DNA of 28,739 nt from Candidatus Saccharibacteria bacterium UBA6224 (GTDB lineage: Bacteria; Patescibacteriota; Saccharimonadia; Saccharimonadales; UBA4665), in the NCBI GenBank assembly GCA_002441585.1, contig DJWS01000004.1, forward strand, positions 88,321 to 117,059, read 5' to 3'. Each line of letters begins with the position of its first letter. Within the stretch, counting starts at the first letter, position 1. The position numbers were made by a program, and so were the translations under genes. The notes under the pieces are model-generated. The model was not told where the DNA came from and made no database searches. It saw only the letters and a program-made list of their open reading frames with translations. This document shows positions 1-8,593 of this stretch, one piece after another.

Positions 1-279
1 TTCATCGAAGACGAAGACACCATCAGTCCCGAAGAATCGGCTACCAACCAGCTCCTGAAAGAACAGGTCAAAGAAATGTTGAGTGGGCTGACCGAACGCG
101 AGCAAAAGATCATCAAGTTGCGATTCGGCCTAGAGGATGGCAAAAGCCACACTCTCGAAGAAGTCGGCCAAGAATTCGCCGTGACCCGTGAGCGTATCCG
201 CCAGATTGAAGCTAAGGCACTTGCCAAGTTGCGCAAACACCGCGACGCCAAGAAACTACACGATTACATCAAGGGCTAA
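1..279 (+). CDS. rpoD: RNA polymerase primary sigma factor, C-terminal end (partial)
   Basis: The reading frame is open from the first base and gives the last 92 residues of a sigma-70 protein; the start lies outside the window. Visible are the end of the region 3/4 linker (SPEESA..QLLKEQV), region 4.1 (LSGLTEREQKIIKLRFGLEDG) and the region 4.2 helix-turn-helix TLEEVGQEF-VTRERIRQIE, which in this family contacts the -35 box. The RERIRQIEAKALAKLR core is the standard primary-sigma form, so this is RpoD/SigA rather than an alternative factor. The -35 hexamers proposed across this window (TTGACA, TTGCAT, TTGCAA, TTTACA) fit a normal RpoD. A second, divergent sigma gene follows 118 bases downstream on the same strand. 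No clear terminator separates them. Confidence 0.95.
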   Translation, partial: FIEDEDTISPEESATNQLLKEQVKEMLSGLTEREQKIIKLRFGLEDGKSHTLEEVGQEFAVTRERIRQIEAKALAKLRKHRDAKKLHDYIKG

Positions 280-397
280 CGGCTATTAATCGACAACTCG
301 TGGGCTCCAGCTAGCTACCCCAGAATATTATTTACAATATTCAAAAATCATGCTCATGCTTGCTTATTGGTGACATATGTGACACCATTAGCTTAAT

Positions 398-1615
398 ATG
401 GCTATAGAGAGTTATGGTCCGAGGGCGGATGACGCCCTTGTTGTACCGCACGTAAATGACGAGCCCACCGAGATTGACGGGTTGATTCGGCACAGCGTTG
501 ATACGACCAGAGATTACATACGGGCGGTCTGTAAGACACCATTGCTCGACAAACAAGAGGTGGTGGAATTGTCGAAGAAGATCGAAATCGGCTTGTTTGC
601 CGGACGCATTCTAGCTGTGCGCGCGGCAGAAGACCCGGAGGAGATGCTGGGGGAGCTCCATCAACAAGTCATGTATGCTGCCACGGAAAGACTACGTGGT
701 GCTACCAACACTAGGAGTAAATCAGCAGACGAGAAGAGTGGTGGAGTTGCCAGGGCCAAGGCCCAAAAGAGAATAGACGAACTGACGGCCGACGAGCTCG
801 ATATCGCCCGTCACGATGCCGATATGGGCGTGATGCGTATCGCCAAATACGTGGCTGACGAATCGATTACCTCACAAGAGCTGCAGCTGCTTGAAGCTGA
901 GGGGTCGGCTGCGCGTCGCCATCTGGCGGAGGCAAACCTTCGCTTGGTCATAGCGATTGCCAAAAGATACACGGCACGCGCCAAAACGATGGATTACCTG
1001 GATCTTGTCCAGGAAGGCAATAAGGGGTTGATGAAAGCGGTCGACATGTTTGACTACGCCAAGGGCTATACTTTTGCGACATATGCGACTAACTGGATAC
1101 ACCAGGCGATACAGCTATCACTTGCCGACCACAGCCGAACGATTCGCCTGCCTAAGGAAATGAATAACACCCTACATACCAAAATCATTCCCGAACGAGA
1201 TAAATTGATGGATGAGCTGGGCCGGGAACCTACCGATACAGAACTCGCCGCAGCCGCAAACTTACCGGTCGCAAAGGTACAATATCTGAGACCGTACGTC
1301 CATAATCCCATGAGCATTGATACGAAGGTGGGTGCGGAGGGTGACACTACGCTGGCAGACCTCATAGTGAGTGATGACGAGCCAACCGCACTGGACTTTG
1401 TACATATGAAGGAGCTCGAGCAGGCAATCGACTCTGCTCTAAATGGGTTAGACGATAGATGTGCCCAGATTTTGCGCATGCGGTACGGATTTGGTTGCGA
1501 ACCGCATACTCCCGCCCAGGTCGCCGAGGTGTTCGGTGTATCAAGAGCACTCGTTAGAAAGCTGGAAAGAAGAGCGATTGACAGCCTGGCTAAGTCTTCT
1601 GCACTGACGGAGTAA
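398..1615 (+). CDS. Divergent second sigma-70 family factor
   Basis: A 405-residue sigma-70 protein. Region 1.2 lies at about 33-68 (DTTRDYIRAVCKTPLLDKQE). An insert follows at 69-175, with a basic, polar stretch near 100-130. Region 2 is at about 176-250 (NLRLVIAIAKRY, YLDLVQEGNKGLMKAVDMFDY, TFATYATNWIHQAI), region 3 at about 260-335 and region 4 at about 345-400. It keeps the core-binding region 2 but differs from RpoD where promoters are read: the usual YATWWIRQAI is YATNWIHQAI (229-238), and the 4.2 recognition helix is VSRALVRKLERRA instead of TRERIRQIEAKA. It lies directly after rpoD, so it may be an old duplicate with its own promoter set. ATG 398 has no Shine-Dalgarno sequence. GTGACA occurs at 370-375 and 379-384, with TAATAT at 394-399 or TATAGA at 403-408, so the true start could be slightly downstream. 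The family call is firm; the regulon is unknown. Confidence 0.88.
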   Translation: MAIESYGPRADDALVVPHVNDEPTEIDGLIRHSVDTTRDYIRAVCKTPLLDKQEVVELSKKIEIGLFAGRILAVRAAEDPEEMLGELHQQVMYAATERLRGATNTRSKSADEKSGGVARAKAQKRIDELTADELDIARHDADMGVMRIAKYVADESITSQELQLLEAEGSAARRHLAEANLRLVIAIAKRYTARAKTMDYLDLVQEGNKGLMKAVDMFDYAKGYTFATYATNWIHQAIQLSLADHSRTIRLPKEMNNTLHTKIIPERDKLMDELGREPTDTELAAAANLPVAKVQYLRPYVHNPMSIDTKVGAEGDTTLADLIVSDDEPTALDFVHMKELEQAIDSALNGLDDRCAQILRMRYGFGCEPHTPAQVAEVFGVSRALVRKLERRAIDSLAKSSALTE

Positions 1616-1640
1616 CGGATCTGCGGCAAAGCGCCTAGGG

Positions 1641-1646
1641 TATAAT
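1641..1646 (+). promoter_or_regulatory. -10 box upstream of the kinase gene and the micro-ORF
   Basis: A perfect TATAAT lies 25 bases after the sigma gene stop. No convincing -35 box is seen 16-18 bases upstream. It ends six bases before an ATG at 1653 and 93 bases before the kinase start at 1740. Confidence 0.5.
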
Positions 1647-1652
1647 GTAATC

Positions 1653-1700
1653 ATGAAGCGGCTCAGGCCGGATTTTATAAACATGTCAGCTGCTGTATGA
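1653..1700 (+). CDS. Possible 15-residue leaderless leader peptide
   Basis: A short reading frame, MKRLRPDFINMSAAV then TGA. Its ATG is six bases after a perfect TATAAT, which is the same spacing as the predicted leaderless genes elsewhere in the window (for example 9524, 11751 and 26554). It ends 39 bases before the kinase gene, so it could be a translated leader that affects the downstream gene, or simply chance. The peptide shows no homopolymeric codon run of the attenuator kind. The case is positional only. Confidence 0.3.
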   Translation: MKRLRPDFINMSAAV

Positions 1701-1739
1701 GCTGGCCAAACTACATCAAGAGTTAGGGTAAAGGAGCAT

Positions 1740-2345
1740 ATGGCAAACCGGATAAAAATAGTTGGGCTGAGTGGGACGAATGGCTCGGGTAAAGATACTG
1801 TCGGGCATGTGCTGGCGCTGAAGCACAAATTTTTGTTTGTTTCCGTGACCGACTTACTTCGCGAGGAAGCTAAGCGGCGGGGCCTGACGGTGGAGCGCGA
1901 AAACTTGCGCGCCATCAGTGCCGAATGGCGACGAAAGTACGGCTATGGCGTGCTCGTTGACCGAGCCTACGACCAATATAAAGGGCTCGAGGAAGAATAT
2001 GCCGGCCTAGCCATCTCTAGCCTGCGCAATCCGCACGAAGCTGACCGCGTGCACGAACTGGGGGGAGTCGTCGTCTGGGTGGATGCCAATGCCCGAACCC
2101 GTTACGAACGGATCCAGCGTAACTTAGCCGAACGCGGTCGTGCGGCGGAGGATTCCAAAACCTTCGAGCAATTCGTGATCGAAGAAGAGATGGAAATGCA
2201 CACTCCGCCAGGCGGAGACGATGCCAGCCTCAACATGGCGGCCGTCAAAATCCGCTCGGACATGGTGATCAACAACGAAGGTACCAATCTGGATGAGTTC
2301 GAGACTTTCGTCGACACCCAATTATTCGGTACAGACGCGGCCTGA
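1740..2345 (+). CDS. P-loop nucleoside/dephospho-CoA kinase-like protein (UPF0200 type)
   Basis: A 201-residue P-loop NTPase. The Walker A loop is GTNGSGKD (12-19). A segment VSVTDLLREEAKRRGL then ENLRAISAEWRRKYG follows, and a strand-turn ISSLRNPHEADRV is found near 95-107. That order matches the UPF0200/dephospho-CoA kinase-like branch of the nucleoside monophosphate kinase superfamily, in which the DxxR-type helix binds the acceptor substrate. The acceptor here is unknown; dCMP/dNMP or dephospho-CoA are possible, and CoaE-like activity is unproven. AAAGGAG ends three bases before ATG 1740, which is close but recognisable. It shares no overlap with its neighbours and converges on the P-type ATPase-like gene with a 16-base gap. 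The C-terminal part is acidic and ends in DAA. Confidence 0.75.
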   Translation: MANRIKIVGLSGTNGSGKDTVGHVLALKHKFLFVSVTDLLREEAKRRGLTVERENLRAISAEWRRKYGYGVLVDRAYDQYKGLEEEYAGLAISSLRNPHEADRVHELGGVVVWVDANARTRYERIQRNLAERGRAAEDSKTFEQFVIEEEMEMHTPPGGDDASLNMAAVKIRSDMVINNEGTNLDEFETFVDTQLFGTDAA

Positions 2346-2361
2346 GTTCTAGATTTGTATC

Positions 2362-5139
2362 CTATATCTTAGGTGACGAACCGTGGCCGTGGACTTCGTG
2401 GTGGAATTCTATGATTGAATGCCGCGTTTGGCGTTGTTCGCGGCGGATGGCCCAGCGGATGACGATGAACGACACGGCCGCCAATATTACAGCGACCCAA
2501 TCAGCAATGCCGAGCGGTTCGGTATGGATGACATTCTGGATCGGAGGCAAATAGATAAGTAGAGCGGCGAGGCCGAGTACGACAGCAAACCAGGGTACGT
2601 ACTTTTCCGGATCCTGCCGGACGACCCTAGGCGCATCGAACCAGATATTAACTAGTTGCAGCAGCACCAATGTCGCAAGCACGACGGTCGCGGCATGCAG
2701 GGTGAATATGCTTTCCAGGGCGATATAACCAGGGCTGAGGCTTTGTGAACCAAAATAGATGAAATAAGCGAAAGTCGCAAAAACGGCCGCGAAGAAACCC
2801 TTAGCAAGCGATGCACTCGGTCGGATAGGCAGGCTACGGAAGTCTTCCGGGAGACTGGTCGAAGTTCGCTTGCGACTGTAGTAGCTAAGCGAGCCAATGC
2901 CTATAGGGCTCAGCGATATCAGAGCAATCGCGAATAAGGCCGTGAAGCCGAGCGGGGCATGCCATACGACGAAAGCAGCCAGTCCCAACAGGGTGAAGCA
3001 TATCAGGGTTAGGCTATCGCCAAGCGAGACGGATAGAGCTGTTTGCAAAGCGCGGTAGTGGTTTCGGCTGGCAATTATGGCGGCATTCAGGGATGATAGG
3101 TCGTTGTCCACGATCCGCAAATTAGCCTCGTCGATTACGACCTGGCTGGCGGAATCGTCGGCGATACCGACATGGGCGTGTCGCAGAGCAGGGATTGCCT
3201 GCAGCCCATTACCACTGACGGCAATGCGCAGATCATGGTAACGGGCAATGTCGACCAGCCGCAGGCGGTCCTCGGGGTTTAGATGAACAAAGAGGGCCCC
3301 AGCAGTCAGCGCCTCCACAAGTTGACTGTCATCGTACTGGCGTATCTGGTGGCCGTCGATGATGACCGAATAAACGAACCCGACCCTGGCGGCTAGCGCC
3401 GCAGCTTGGGCGGTCGGGCGACGCGAGATGAGCGACAGCCGGACACCGGTGTGTGCCAGGTTGGCTAGCTTGGGCGTCGCTTCGGCGGCTAGTGGTGAAT
3501 CGACAGCCAGGCTACCCAGCAGCGTCAGTCCGTGCTCGGTCTGTTTCATGGTCAGGTTATCGGCGGATTTACCGGGCAAGCTTTTGTAGGCTAGCAAGAT
3601 GATTTCGTGGCCGGAGCGTTGCAGTTCATGATAATAGTCGGCTAGTTCCTGGCGTTCATTCTTACCAAGTTTGTGGGTGTGCCCACCATCCCAGAGGTTG
3701 TCACACTCATCCAGGACGGCCTCGGCGGCACCGCGCACAAACACCAGTGCTCGATGATCATAACGGTGGACGACACTGGTGCGTTGGCGGGCGCTGTCAA
3801 ATTTATGGTGAGCCATCTCCGGATAGCTAAGATGTAACTCAGTGTGATCGATACCTGCTTTGTGGGCCAAGGCCAGGAGCAAACCGTCGGCGTGAGGGCC
3901 GGCTACATGCCAGTCGTCATGCTCGGCGTCGGGACGCAGCAGGCTGGCCCGGCTAGTTAGGGCTGCCGCCTCGAAGAAGAGGGCCATGTCACTGAGCGTT
4001 TTCTGGCCAACCACTCGGCCGTTGTCGCGCTTGATTTCACCATTAGGTTCGTAGCCGCCACCGGTCGGATTGTAGACGCGCTTGCCGATCCGGAATTCAG
4101 TCACCGTCTTGGCGCCCGTAGTGACAAAACCTGCCTCGTCGATTAAAGCGACATCAGCGGCGGCCAGATTGGTCAGGGCGCTGGTACGCTTGAATTCGAT
4201 GCCACGTCGCATTGATTGGCGGCGAGCTCGCCACCCAAGCAGGGTACTACCAAGCGTGAACCCGCCGAGCGTCGCAGCCACAGCCGCAATGGCGGTCACG
4301 GCCCAGGCGACCTCACCCGATACATAACCACGAGGCACCAAAAACCAGGCGACGGCTGCCACACCGGCACAGCTTGCCAGCCAACCGGGACTGAGGTGTT
4401 CGACGGTCGTTTCGGTCAATGACCAGCGCCTTGGTGTGCTATAGGCCAAGTTGGCGATACGTCCGATTTCCGTATGGATACCAGTGGCAATTACGATGCC
4501 GCGGGCGCGGCCGGACATGACTTTGGTGCCCATCAGTGCGATGTTCTGCCGATGGGCGGCGGGAACTTCTTGTTCGAGAGCGTGACTGTACTTATGAACG
4601 ATCTCATTCGAGCCGGTCAGTTGGCTGTCATCGGTCGTGAAATGTCGCTCGGCCAGAATTCGAAGATCGGCCGGTACGATATCGCCTTGTCTTAGCACGA
4701 CGACATCACCGACGACGAGTTCACGTCGATCGATGACCTTCTCGACACTACTGCGCATGACCACGGCTCGGGCTGGCAGCAGTTGGTCGATATGATAGGC
4801 GAAAGAACCGCCGTTTTGTTCGCGCCAGATGTTGGCCGTGATGACGCCAATAGCGAACAGGGCTGCTATCAGCCCGGCGACATTGCCGAGGGCATGCCAT
4901 GTCAGGGCGATGGTAGCGAACAGAGCGAGGCTTTGCCAGGTCGTAACATGGTAGCGGACTGGCACTAAGCCGCCGCTGTCGGACAGTGAAACGATGCTGT
5001 TATAGCCGTTTGCGTCGAGCCGACGTGCCGCCTCCGGGTTGGTTATGCCTTCGGCATGCGAATGCAGTTCTGCGATCACCGCTTTCGGTGTTTCCAGATA
5101 GTAACTAAGTCGTTTGTCGGCGCCCACCTTGGAATTCAT
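2362..5139 (-). CDS. P-type ATPase-like membrane protein, probable pseudoenzyme
   Basis: A 925-residue protein with the full layout of a type II P-type ATPase. It has an N-terminal cation-ATPase domain (20-55), M1-M2 (about 66-104), an A domain, M3-M4 (about 252-302), P and N domains, and about six C-terminal helices (702-747, 780-831, 848-897). The catalytic motifs are degraded. TGES reads TGSN (175-178), PEGLP in M4 reads LGGFT (291-295), DKTGT reads DEAGF (334-338, Asp kept but Lys lost), KGAPE reads RGAAE (469-473) and DPPR reads DSPL (547-550). TGD near 572 reads SRR, and TGDGVND reads SGNGLQA (642-648). The frame is intact, so the protein is probably made but unlikely to pump by the standard cycle. 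It may be a structural, sensory or regulatory membrane protein. ATG 5139 lies six bases after a TATAAT. Confidence 0.85.
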   Translation of the reverse strand: MNSKVGADKRLSYYLETPKAVIAELHSHAEGITNPEAARRLDANGYNSIVSLSDSGGLVPVRYHVTTWQSLALFATIALTWHALGNVAGLIAALFAIGVITANIWREQNGGSFAYHIDQLLPARAVVMRSSVEKVIDRRELVVGDVVVLRQGDIVPADLRILAERHFTTDDSQLTGSNEIVHKYSHALEQEVPAAHRQNIALMGTKVMSGRARGIVIATGIHTEIGRIANLAYSTPRRWSLTETTVEHLSPGWLASCAGVAAVAWFLVPRGYVSGEVAWAVTAIAAVAATLGGFTLGSTLLGWRARRQSMRRGIEFKRTSALTNLAAADVALIDEAGFVTTGAKTVTEFRIGKRVYNPTGGGYEPNGEIKRDNGRVVGQKTLSDMALFFEAAALTSRASLLRPDAEHDDWHVAGPHADGLLLALAHKAGIDHTELHLSYPEMAHHKFDSARQRTSVVHRYDHRALVFVRGAAEAVLDECDNLWDGGHTHKLGKNERQELADYYHELQRSGHEIILLAYKSLPGKSADNLTMKQTEHGLTLLGSLAVDSPLAAEATPKLANLAHTGVRLSLISRRPTAQAAALAARVGFVYSVIIDGHQIRQYDDSQLVEALTAGALFVHLNPEDRLRLVDIARYHDLRIAVSGNGLQAIPALRHAHVGIADDSASQVVIDEANLRIVDNDLSSLNAAIIASRNHYRALQTALSVSLGDSLTLICFTLLGLAAFVVWHAPLGFTALFAIALISLSPIGIGSLSYYSRKRTSTSLPEDFRSLPIRPSASLAKGFFAAVFATFAYFIYFGSQSLSPGYIALESIFTLHAATVVLATLVLLQLVNIWFDAPRVVRQDPEKYVPWFAVVLGLAALLIYLPPIQNVIHTEPLGIADWVAVILAAVSFIVIRWAIRREQRQTRHSIIEFHHEVHGHGSSPKI

Positions 5140-5145
5140 GACTTC

Positions 5146-5151
5146 ATTATA
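5146..5151 (-). promoter_or_regulatory. -10 box of the P-type ATPase-like gene (predicted leaderless)
   Basis: TATAAT on the minus strand, preceded by GGC, ends six bases before ATG 5139. The transcription start would therefore fall at or next to the start codon. No good -35 box is seen. The polA -10 box lies 64 bases away on the other strand, so the two divergent promoters do not overlap. Confidence 0.65.
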
Positions 5152-5215
5152 GCCTCGAATTATATATTTTGCTTACGCTTATTGTACCAGTTGTGGTTCA
5201 GATGTGGCTTTAGGC

Positions 5216-5221
5216 TATACT
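5216..5221 (+). promoter_or_regulatory. -10 box of polA (predicted leaderless)
   Basis: TATACT ends seven bases before ATG 5229. The best upstream element is TTGTGG at 5191-5196 with a long 19-base spacer. There is no Shine-Dalgarno sequence. Confidence 0.55.
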
Positions 5222-5228
5222 TAAGAGC

Positions 5229-7883
5229 ATGGCAGAGGAGACGGTACCACGTAAGAAATTGGCGATAATCGACGGCAAGAGCGTCTTTTACAGGGGTTAT
5301 TATGCGATGCCCAATCTTAGCACCAAAGACGGCACACCGACTGGTGGCGTGTTCGGGTTCGCCACCATGGCGCTCGAGGTTATCAAGCAGCTCAAGCCGG
5401 ACTATGTGGCGGTCGCCTGGGACAAGCCGAAGACCAATATCCGAAAACGCCTCGAGATATACCCGGCCTACAAAGCCGGTCGCAAACCCGCCCCACCGGA
5501 CTTTTATGAACAGATTCCCATCCTGCAGGAGTTATTGCAGGCTTTTGGCTGGCCGCTATATGAGCTTGACGACTACGAAGCCGACGACATCATGGGGAGT
5601 CTGGCCGATCAGGCTAAATCACAAAATATCGAGACTATGCTCATCACGTCGGACCTGGATTTGCTGCAGGTGGTCAATGGCCACACCAAGGTATTCGCGC
5701 TGAAGCGCGGCTTTAGCGATATCCACCTGTATAGTCCCAAGACGTTCGAGACGAAGTATGGCATCGATGTTGAACAATTCCTTGATTACAAGTCACTGGT
5801 CGGCGATAGCTCCGACAATATCCCGGGGGTGCCTGGTATCGGTCCGGTGGCCGCCAAACAATTGCTGCAGCAGTACCGGACGCTCGAGGGCATTTACGAC
5901 AATATCGAACTGATCAAAGATAGCCTCAAGAGCAAACTGGTTGCCGGCAAGGAGTCGGCGCTGATGAGCAAGAAACTGGCTGCTATCTGGCTGGATGCGC
6001 CGCTGAAGCTTGACCTGACCGAGGTAGACGGCAGCAAGGTGCGACCGGCCGAAGTCCTAGAGCTACTAGAGAGGCTGGAGTTCAAGTCGCTGGCGCGACA
6101 ATTACCGGAAGTCATGCAGGTGGCCATCCAGAATCATCATGCCAGCAATGGTGACGTTACGTTCAAGCCCGGCAGCGTCGAGCTGATTGATACCCAAGCG
6201 AAGCTTTCACGGCTGAAGCTATCTGCCAGTGAGCAGCTGTATGTCTACAGCCACGCCGCCGGCCGCCACGGCGACCGCCCGCAAGTTTTGTTACTGAGCG
6301 CCGACGGCCAGTCGACTTACGCGCTAGACCTGACAAAGCTGGAGCCGAAGGCCGTTACAGAACTGATCGACGATACACCACTGATTGGCCATGATCTCAA
6401 GAATACCCTGCAAGTTCTGTTGGCGCTCGGTTTGACCAAGTTGCCTGCTGTTGCCCACGACACACTCATCGCTGCCTTCGTGCTGAATGCGCTACGGCGT
6501 GAGCAGACCCTGACCGAACTCGCCCAGTCGGAGTTAAGGTATGACGGGTCACCGCTGGATGATCTGAGCCCCGAGGACGTCATTACGCGAGCAGGGGATA
6601 TCATGGCGATTATCGTCGCCCTATATCAACAGCAGGCGGCCGAACTCCAGAAAGTGCCCAAATTCCCAGCATTGGTCCGTGAGGTCGAATGGCCGATCAT
6701 TCCCGTGCTGGCCCGCATGGAATTCGCTGGCATCAAGCTGGACACCGACTACATCGCCCATTTTTCAACAGAGATAGAAGACAGCATTTCCGATCTTGAA
6801 CAACAAATTTATGGCCAGGCTGAGCAGGAATTCAATATCGCCAGCCCCTCACAGTTGGCCGACATCTTGTTTGGCAAATTGCAACTGTCGGCTAGGGGCA
6901 TCAAGAAGGGCAAAACCGGCTACAGCACCGCCGCGACGGAGCTTGATAAACTACGCGATCAGCACCCCATCATCAACCTCATAACGGCCTGGCGTGAGGT
7001 AACCAAACTCAAGAATACCTATGTCGACACACTCCCCAAGCTGGTCGATGCGAAATCACGAGTACACACCACGTTCAACTTGACGACGGCGCAGACAGGA
7101 CGGCTCAGCAGCAACGATCCCAATTTGCAGAACATCCCCGTCCGAACTGAGCTGGGGCGACATATTCGGACGGCGTTCGTGGCCGGGCCGGGTAACAAGT
7201 TGGTCAGCGCCGATTACAGCCAGTTTGAGTTGCGCTTGGCAGCAGTGATGGCCGAAGACAAAGAACTTATCGACATGTTCAATCGCGATGTCGACATACA
7301 TACTGCGACCGCTGCTCAGGTCTATGACCGCCAGCCAGAAGACGTGACCAAACAGATGCGCCGAGCCGCCAAGGTAATCAACTTCGGCATTTTGTACGGC
7401 ATGAGCCCACACGGTTTGAGCGTAGCGGCCAACATGACGTATGAGCAGGCCACCCACTTTATCGAGCGTTACAAGACGCTGCGCCAACCATTGTTCGACT
7501 ACATTGACCGCATCAAGGAGTTTGCTAAAAAGGAGGGTTATGTCGAGACGATTTTCGGTCGTCGACGGCCGATGCCAGATATTCACTCCAGTAACTTCAT
7601 GGTGCGCAGCGCCGCCGAACGAGCCGCCATTAACATGCCGATCCAGGGCACCGAGGCCGACCTGATGAAGCTGGCGATGGTGAAGGTCGATGAAGTGCTC
7701 AGCCAGCAACACAATAATTGTCGTCAGCTACTCCAGATTCACGACTCGATACTGGTCGAATGCCCAGAAGAGGTAGCTGAACGAGTCGCCGATTTGCTCA
7801 AACACACCATGGAGAACGTCCACGAGTTGCCGGTCAAGCTGACGGTCGACGTCACCACCGGCCGAAACTGGGGCGAATTATAG
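5229..7883 (+). CDS. polA: DNA polymerase I
   Basis: An 884-residue family A polymerase for gap filling and Okazaki-fragment processing. The 5'-3' exonuclease domain (about 10-295) is intact, with DGKSVFYRGYYA, DDYEADD (114-120), SDLDLLQ and the GDSSDNIPGVPGIG helix-hairpin-helix. The middle domain (about 315-480) resembles the proofreading exonuclease but lacks the catalytic DxE; the second motif reads HDLKN where the active form has NxKxD, so proofreading is probably absent. Polymerase motif A is DYSQFELR (662-669), motif B RRAAKVINFGILYG (711-724) and motif C IHDS (837-840), where the usual HDE has become HDS. The start ATG follows a TATACT box by seven bases. The next gene begins on the base after the stop. 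Confidence 0.97.
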   Translation: MAEETVPRKKLAIIDGKSVFYRGYYAMPNLSTKDGTPTGGVFGFATMALEVIKQLKPDYVAVAWDKPKTNIRKRLEIYPAYKAGRKPAPPDFYEQIPILQELLQAFGWPLYELDDYEADDIMGSLADQAKSQNIETMLITSDLDLLQVVNGHTKVFALKRGFSDIHLYSPKTFETKYGIDVEQFLDYKSLVGDSSDNIPGVPGIGPVAAKQLLQQYRTLEGIYDNIELIKDSLKSKLVAGKESALMSKKLAAIWLDAPLKLDLTEVDGSKVRPAEVLELLERLEFKSLARQLPEVMQVAIQNHHASNGDVTFKPGSVELIDTQAKLSRLKLSASEQLYVYSHAAGRHGDRPQVLLLSADGQSTYALDLTKLEPKAVTELIDDTPLIGHDLKNTLQVLLALGLTKLPAVAHDTLIAAFVLNALRREQTLTELAQSELRYDGSPLDDLSPEDVITRAGDIMAIIVALYQQQAAELQKVPKFPALVREVEWPIIPVLARMEFAGIKLDTDYIAHFSTEIEDSISDLEQQIYGQAEQEFNIASPSQLADILFGKLQLSARGIKKGKTGYSTAATELDKLRDQHPIINLITAWREVTKLKNTYVDTLPKLVDAKSRVHTTFNLTTAQTGRLSSNDPNLQNIPVRTELGRHIRTAFVAGPGNKLVSADYSQFELRLAAVMAEDKELIDMFNRDVDIHTATAAQVYDRQPEDVTKQMRRAAKVINFGILYGMSPHGLSVAANMTYEQATHFIERYKTLRQPLFDYIDRIKEFAKKEGYVETIFGRRRPMPDIHSSNFMVRSAAERAAINMPIQGTEADLMKLAMVKVDEVLSQQHNNCRQLLQIHDSILVECPEEVAERVADLLKHTMENVHELPVKLTVDVTTGRNWGEL

Positions 7884-8534
7884 ATGGGTGAAGTAGCCTC
7901 GAAGTCCGAACGAGATGGATTGGCGGCGCTACTCGACTCCGACATGGAAATTTTGAGTGTTGGCATATCGACTGGCGGCGAGGCCGAAATCAAGATGGCA
8001 AAGTATGACCCGCGGCGCCGGATTACGGCGACGACACTCGATTCCGAGGGAGCCGAACAAGTTCGAGCCAAACTCCGCGGGTTGGGTCTGGACGATAGGG
8101 TTACTGTAAGCGTCGAGGACGTGGCTGCCGCAGAGCCGGCACACAAAGACGAATCGTTCGATTTTATTTATGCCCGGTTGGTGTTGCATTATCTGAACGC
8201 TCAGCAGCTCGAGGTGGCGGTAACAAATTTGTACCGAATGCTGAAACAGGGAGGGCGATTGTTCGTAGTGGTGCGTTCCGTCAGGTGCGAAGAGGCGCGC
8301 CGGCCCGACAATGTTTTTGATCCGCAGACGCAAATGACGACCTACCTATCGGCCCTTGGGCAGCAAGAGTCGCGTTATTTTCATACCCAAGAGTCGATCA
8401 GTGGCGTGCTGGAACGGCATGGTTTCACCATAGATACCATCACCCAATTCGACGAACAATTATCACCGAGTTTCAATCGCGACGATGGTGTCTGGGTTGC
8501 TAACGACCTCATCGAATTGATTGCCGAAAAATAA
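7884..8534 (+). CDS. Class I SAM-dependent methyltransferase
   Basis: A 216-residue protein with a Rossmann-type methyltransferase core. The SAM-binding motif I is ILSVGISTGGEAE (23-35), the following acidic strand end is TATTLD, and a post-motif FDFIYARLVLHYL plus LYRMLKQGGRLFVVV form the usual strand 4/helix E/strand 5 segment of type-11/25 methyltransferases. The substrate cannot be read from sequence. The ATG directly follows the polA stop codon (TAGATG), so the gene is very likely cotranscribed with and translationally coupled to polA. There is no obvious independent promoter. A role on DNA, RNA, protein or a small molecule is equally open. Confidence 0.8.
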   Translation: MGEVASKSERDGLAALLDSDMEILSVGISTGGEAEIKMAKYDPRRRITATTLDSEGAEQVRAKLRGLGLDDRVTVSVEDVAAAEPAHKDESFDFIYARLVLHYLNAQQLEVAVTNLYRMLKQGGRLFVVVRSVRCEEARRPDNVFDPQTQMTTYLSALGQQESRYFHTQESISGVLERHGFTIDTITQFDEQLSPSFNRDDGVWVANDLIELIAEK

Positions 8535-8593
8535 GTATCGGCCAGGCCATCCTAGCCCTTGCGACGTCCGGACAGCGTGCTAGGCTGATTGGT

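Noticed and set aside
7056..7712. 218-residue minus-strand frame inside polA
   Set aside because: It is antisense to the polymerase motifs of polA and shows no independent promoter, ribosome binding site or recognisable domain.
8551..8584. CCTAGC...GCTAGG inverted repeat with an inner GTCCGGAC palindrome before the Nudix gene
   Set aside because: The loop is 22 bases, there is no T-run, and the pairing does not extend, so neither a terminator nor an operator can be supported.
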